From Hermodice carunculata (lineage: Eukaryota > Annelida > Polychaeta > Eunicida > Amphinomidae), in assembly GCA_964020975.1 (NCBI GenBank), contig OZ026623.1, forward strand, positions 87,807,041 to 87,871,040: DNA of 64,000 nucleotides. The letters run 5' to 3'. The translations under genes and the position numbers were made by a program. The notes under the pieces were generated by a model, which saw nothing but the letters and a program-made list of their open reading frames with translations, had not been told where the DNA came from and did not search any database. Positions 60,474-64,000 of this stretch are shown here, piece after piece (position 1 is the stretch's first letter; each line of letters begins with the position of its first letter).

Positions 60474-60606
60474 AATTGATTTGCTCGTAAGCAAATTAGT
60501 CGGTGTGCCTAGAAATCTTTTAAAGATTGACTATTAAATATGTCTTATTGGACACATCTCTGGTAATGTATCTTGCTGATATACACAGTTGTCTTGAACA
60601 TGTATA
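60474..60606 (+). mobile_element. Hairpin head of a tandem-repeat element, interrupted
   Basis: The hairpin GATTTGCT-CGTA-AGCAAATT is followed by GTCGGTGTGCC, the same head seen at 45385 and 61219. The copy is cut off by the MITE at 60609 and no tandem units follow it, so it is a fragment or a very diverged copy. Confidence 0.45.
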
Positions 60607-60608
60607 TA

Positions 60609-61156
60609 CTGTAAATTCTCTATTAGAAGACGCACCCCGACATCGGGAGACCTACAAGTTTGTAATCTCCGTCATTTAGTTCAGCAGAAAAAACCTAATA
60701 GGAGACGCACCCCGAGTCAGGCTGCTGAGATAAAGTAACCTAAATGAAAAGTTCCCGCCTTAGTTTCATGTGTGCGACTCGCACAAATTTTGCACTGTAT
60801 GACCACTCTACGTTTTTCTTTTTCTTTGTCACGTGTTTTTATGTAATTTATTAACATTACAGAAGCGTGTTATTATCCTTTTTTCTGTCGGTGATATTTT
60901 TATCATTAAATTGTGTGTATGCTAAAAATGCAACCCATCTATTATTACTTTACTTTATGGTGTTATGTGTTCTCGGTAAATCTACTCCTGAAGCTACCAT
61001 AACTTCTCATCAGGTCAGGGTGCAGGGAAAAATTCTGGCAGAAGACACAATCTGACTTCATCTTCTTCAATTTGGCAATATAAAATAATGTATTATTTGG
61101 CAAAATAAAATAATGTATTCTGATATAAGCTGCAGCTTCAATTAGAGAATTTACGG
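60609..61156. mobile_element. TA-flanked MITE, 548 bp
   Basis: The terminal inverted repeats CTGTAAATTCTCTATTAG and CCGTAAATTCTCTAATTG (right end read on the minus strand) match at 16 of 18 positions. They are flanked by TA on both sides (60607-60608 and 61157-61158). The left part has two copies of AGACGCACCCCGA about 80 bp apart. There is no transposase. Termini and TA duplication suggest a Tc1/mariner or pogo-type parent (inference). Confidence 0.7.
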
Positions 61157-61218
61157 TAAGTTGAAACTGTGTTCCTAAGGAGGATAGTTACACTAAGATA
61201 TGTTGTAATTAAATGTTT

Positions 61219-61962
61219 AATGAGATTTGCTTCAAAAGCAAATCTGTGTGTCTGCTTTCAAAGCTTACATAAACTGAAATTATACAACCTCGACGTTTGT
61301 GTTCATAGACTGCACCTGCAGCAAAACATATGGGAATGTGATATTAACACCAGTGGTCTTTTAAATGTTGAATTCGTGCATATAACTAGCTGCACTTGAA
61401 ATAAAGAATTAATTTTAGATTGCTCTCAGCAATTTATTAATTAATGCTTAGTAGGCCCTCATATATATGCGGGCATTCCAAATACAAGTATAACTAAAAC
61501 TGCAGCACAAACCTAAGAATTGAAGGAATGACGGACACCTCTACCTCATTTGAATTGTCCAAGTGTCCCTAATTAGCATGAATTAAAATTCTACAACTTT
61601 CGCTTGTCGTCCACTGGACGCGCATGCAACACAAACCTATGGATTAAGATTTTAATGGCACATCTGCTTTGAACAGTTTTGAAGATACTCAACATTGAAA
61701 CTTTTAAAGTACCCCTGATTTGCATAAATTAAAATTCTACAACTTTAGTTTGTGGTCCATTGGATGCGCTTATAGCACAAACGTATGAATTTAAGTTGGA
61801 ATTTTACCTCTACCTTTGACAGTTTTGAAGATACTTAACATTTTTCAAGTGCCCCGCTTTGCACAGATTAAACTTTTGGTTGTGGCTTATTGGGTGCGCC
61901 TATAGCACAGACCTATGAAAAAAAGTTGGGGTAGTACCTTTACCTTTAATAGTTAAAGATAT
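61219..61962 (+). mobile_element. Hairpin-headed tandem-repeat element, left part
   Basis: The element opens with AGATTTGCTTCAAAAGCAAA, a hairpin, then TGTGTGTCTGC. From about 61560 come roughly three units of the ~146-bp repeat, recognisable by ATTAAAATTCTACAACTTT, then the CATTGGATGCG block and AGTTTTGAAGATA. It is split by the LINE at 61963 and resumes at 63670. Confidence 0.65.
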
Positions 61963-61964
61963 TG

Positions 61965-62930
61965 CATTCTGGCCTTTTGTACAAACTAAAGAGAGCAGGT
62001 ATTGAGGGAGATCTTCACGATTGGTTTTCGGATTATCTATGGAATCGCTACCAACGCTTAGTTATTCAAGGTCAGTCCTCCAGTTGGGGTAAAATTTGTG
62101 CTGGAGTGCCTCAAGGTTCCGTGCTGGGGCCTCTTTTGTTCCTTATTTACATCAACGATATTGTGGATCTTGTTCGTTGTAACATAAAATTGTTTGCTGA
62201 TGATACCTCTCTGTACTTGAATATTGATAATCCCTTTACTGCCGCTGAAATTATGAATTCCGATCTTGCTGATCTTGATCAATGGTCCAAAGATTGGCTG
62301 GTGACCTTTAATGCTCTAAAAACTAACTCCATGCTCATATCTCGGAAGACAAACCAAACTAACCATCCACCTATTCATTTTCAAGGTCATGTATTGCAAA
62401 ATGTTACCCATCACAAACACCTTGGACTTACAATACGCTCTGATTTAAGATGGTCCAATCACATTACTGAAATCTCTAACAAATCTAGTAAACTTATGAA
62501 CATTATGAAAAACTTGAAGTTTAAGTTAGACAGAAGTACACTCGAAACTATTTATATTAGTTTTGTCAGGCCGATTCTCGAATACGGTAGTCAAGTGTGG
62601 AGTGCGTGTTCGGTATTTGACGAGGAAAGGCTGGAAAACGTTCAATTAAGTGCTGCTCGTATTGTTACTGGTGCAATGCATGGAACGACCATTGCTAAGC
62701 TATACGAAGAAACCGGATGGTCAACTCTTGCCAAACGTAGAGAAATATCAAAACTGACATTAATGTACAAACTTGTTAACAAGCTCGTTCCTGATTCATT
62801 GTGCTCAGTTCTTCTTACTGCTTCTACTGCGGGTAACCAAACCTATCAAACTCGTCAGCAATTTAATCTTCCCCATTTTCGTGCTCGTACTGAACTCTTT
62901 GATAATTCATTTTTCCCCTCGACTTATTAG
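61965..62930 (+). pseudogene. LINE reverse transcriptase, partial
   Basis: The frame contains GVPQGSVLGPLLFLIYINDI (RT block 4) and the catalytic FADD box (62193-62204), then HHKHLGLTIRSDLRWSNH, the FVRPILEYGSQVW thumb block and LYEETGWSTLAKRR. The N-terminal endonuclease and the first RT blocks are missing. The frame ends at a TAG at 62928 because of a net one-base gain near the T/C homopolymer at 62910-62918; the homologous continuation is in the next frame. It cannot encode a working enzyme. Confidence 0.9.
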
Positions 62931-63378
62931 GCTGTGGAATCAGTTACCTCTAGAAACTAGACATTCAGCTTCAACCAAAATATTCAAGTCAAATATTATG
63001 AAGCCAGTGGTCAGAGCTATCAAATTCCCTGAATTATACAATTTTGGTGACCGATTTCTCGCAGTTCAACACACCCGCCTTCGCCTGGGTGCGAGCCAAT
63101 TAAATTCTCACCTGTTTAAGATCGGCGTGAAAGATACACCTTTATGTGATTGTGGTATATCCAGTGAAGATGCGTGGCATTACTTCTTTATATGTCCTTC
63201 TTATGCTGTTCAGCGATCAGTTCTCCATACTACGATTTCTTTGTATGCACCGTTCACATTACAGACAGTATTATACGGCTGCCCTGAATGTTCTCTTGAA
63301 GTAAATATTGCAATTTTTTCAGCAGTACACGAGTATATTTCCGAAACCGGCCGCTTCAAACCGGCAGGCATAGGTTAG
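62919..63378 (+). pseudogene. LINE C-terminal region, shifted frame
   Basis: The frame continues PRLIRLWNQLPLETRHSAS, a block common before the LINE C-terminus, and then LRLGASQLNSHLFKIGVKDT. It ends with a cysteine/histidine motif, CDCG followed by WHYFFICPSY, like the C-terminal CCHC-type motif of CR1/L2-like LINEs. It stops at TAG 63376-63378. Confidence 0.85.
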
Positions 63379-63669
63379 ATTTTTAGGCAAAACGAACACA
63401 TATCAGATTCTGCTACAATGCTAGCTTATGAAACACATTTGCATTCCTAATATAGTAATAATTTACATAGCCCCACTGTTTGTTACGTCACTGTGTACGT
63501 AATCTTATTATTTGTCTAATGCGTCTAGTTCTGTCCAGTTTATGTGTTGTCCTTTCTCGCAAGAGGGATTCGAATAGGGTTATGCTTTTTTTCCCAAGTG
63601 CTGAGGTTATTATATTGTATGATAATTTCGATGTATTTGATCATTAAAATATGTTTAAATCAAAGATAT

Positions 63670-63840
63670 AGTTTAAGATATTAAATATTTAAAGTTGTAA
63701 ATGACCCTAACTTGCATAATTTTCAACATGTTGCCTGTTCCAAACCGAAGGATTCATTTTACTACTAGGTTAATCACCATGCCAAGTTTTGCACCTTCCG
63801 GAACAACAGTGTTCGAGAAAAACTGATGACGAAAGAAATA
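63670..63840 (+). mobile_element. Hairpin-headed tandem-repeat element, right end
   Basis: The segment aligns with 46570-46745: TTGCATAATTTT, then CCATGCCAAGTTTTGCACC, TTCCGGAACAACAGTGTTCG and GAAAAACT. It is the 3' end of the element cut by the LINE and runs into a (CAAT)n tract. Confidence 0.6.
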
Positions 63841-63861
63841 ACATAAAATAAAATGAAATAA

Positions 63862-63863
<2 letters not shown>

Positions 63864-63956
<93 letters not shown>

Positions 63957-63957
63957 G
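63864..63957. repeat. (CAAT)n microsatellite
   Basis: About 23 units with one C change, directly after the end of the hairpin-headed element, then (AAAC)n to the window end. Confidence 0.95.
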
Positions 63958-64000
63958 AACAAACGAACAAAAAACAAACAAACAAACAAACAAACGATAC

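Larger units (their letters stand above)
61963..63661 (+). mobile_element. 5'-truncated LINE (CR1/L2-like non-LTR retrotransposon)
   Basis: The fragment keeps the second half of the reverse-transcriptase domain, the C-terminal region and a 3' UTR of about 280 bp. It is flanked by the 8-bp direct repeat AAAGATAT (61955-61962 and 63662-63669), interpreted as the target-site duplication. The start inside the RT region indicates the usual 5' truncation. The insertion splits a tandem-repeat element whose sequence resumes after 63669. The clade is inferred from the C-terminal style and not proven. Confidence 0.88.

Overview
The window is AT-rich, non-coding-dominated DNA from an animal, most likely a marine invertebrate. 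The one gene I can identify firmly is split by GT-AG introns and encodes an Odd-skipped-related (OSR) zinc-finger transcription factor, a bilaterian family. The rest is crowded with microsatellites, short foldback DNA elements, tandem-repeat elements and one LINE fragment. The species cannot be fixed from the sequence. The five-finger OSR, the high microsatellite load and the frequent short palindromes (TAGGCCTA-like and TACATGTA-like) fit several marine lineages.

Layout. 1-35 kb: mostly unique AT-rich sequence with many simple repeats. It also holds a weak candidate first exon (958-1057), a reverse-oriented copy of a ~146-bp repeat family (about 3225-3600), two related hairpins (5337, 7184), a foldback element with 8-bp direct repeats (7012-7135), another candidate exon (ending 10118), a promoter-like CRE/E2F cluster (27361-27438) and two TTAA-flanked short elements (29127, 33589). 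The second TTAA-flanked element contains a perfect 67-bp palindrome.

35.1-42.3 kb: the OSR gene on the + strand. Six coding exons with consistent phases add up to 411 codons plus a stop. Exons 1-3 encode the variable N-terminus with the OSR signature RPKFDFAHLA. Exons 4-6 encode five C2H2 fingers, and the last exon carries fingers 4-5 and an acidic tail. A long (CT)n(CA)n tract lies just upstream of that last exon. Failure to splice intron 5 would give a three-finger protein of 309 residues, recalling the three- and five-finger OSR2 isoforms of mammals.

42.3-60 kb: a hierarchical 21-bp minisatellite (44.19-44.77 kb), a hairpin-headed element with eight ~146-bp tandem units (45.39-46.73 kb), an array of about 25 CATATG/CATGTG-type palindromes (49.0-49.62 kb), two abutting foldback elements (51.89-52.45 kb) and candidate terminal exons of an unidentified minus-strand gene (59.2-60.3 kb).

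60.4-63.9 kb: a nest of mobile DNA. A TA-flanked 548-bp MITE lies in or beside one hairpin-headed element. A second such element is split by a 5'-truncated CR1/L2-like LINE with 8-bp target duplications. The window ends in a (CAAT)n tract. I saw no rRNA, tRNA, CRISPR, LTR element or viral gene, and no defence-type gene system. The novelty lies in the repeat architecture and the OSR splicing layout.
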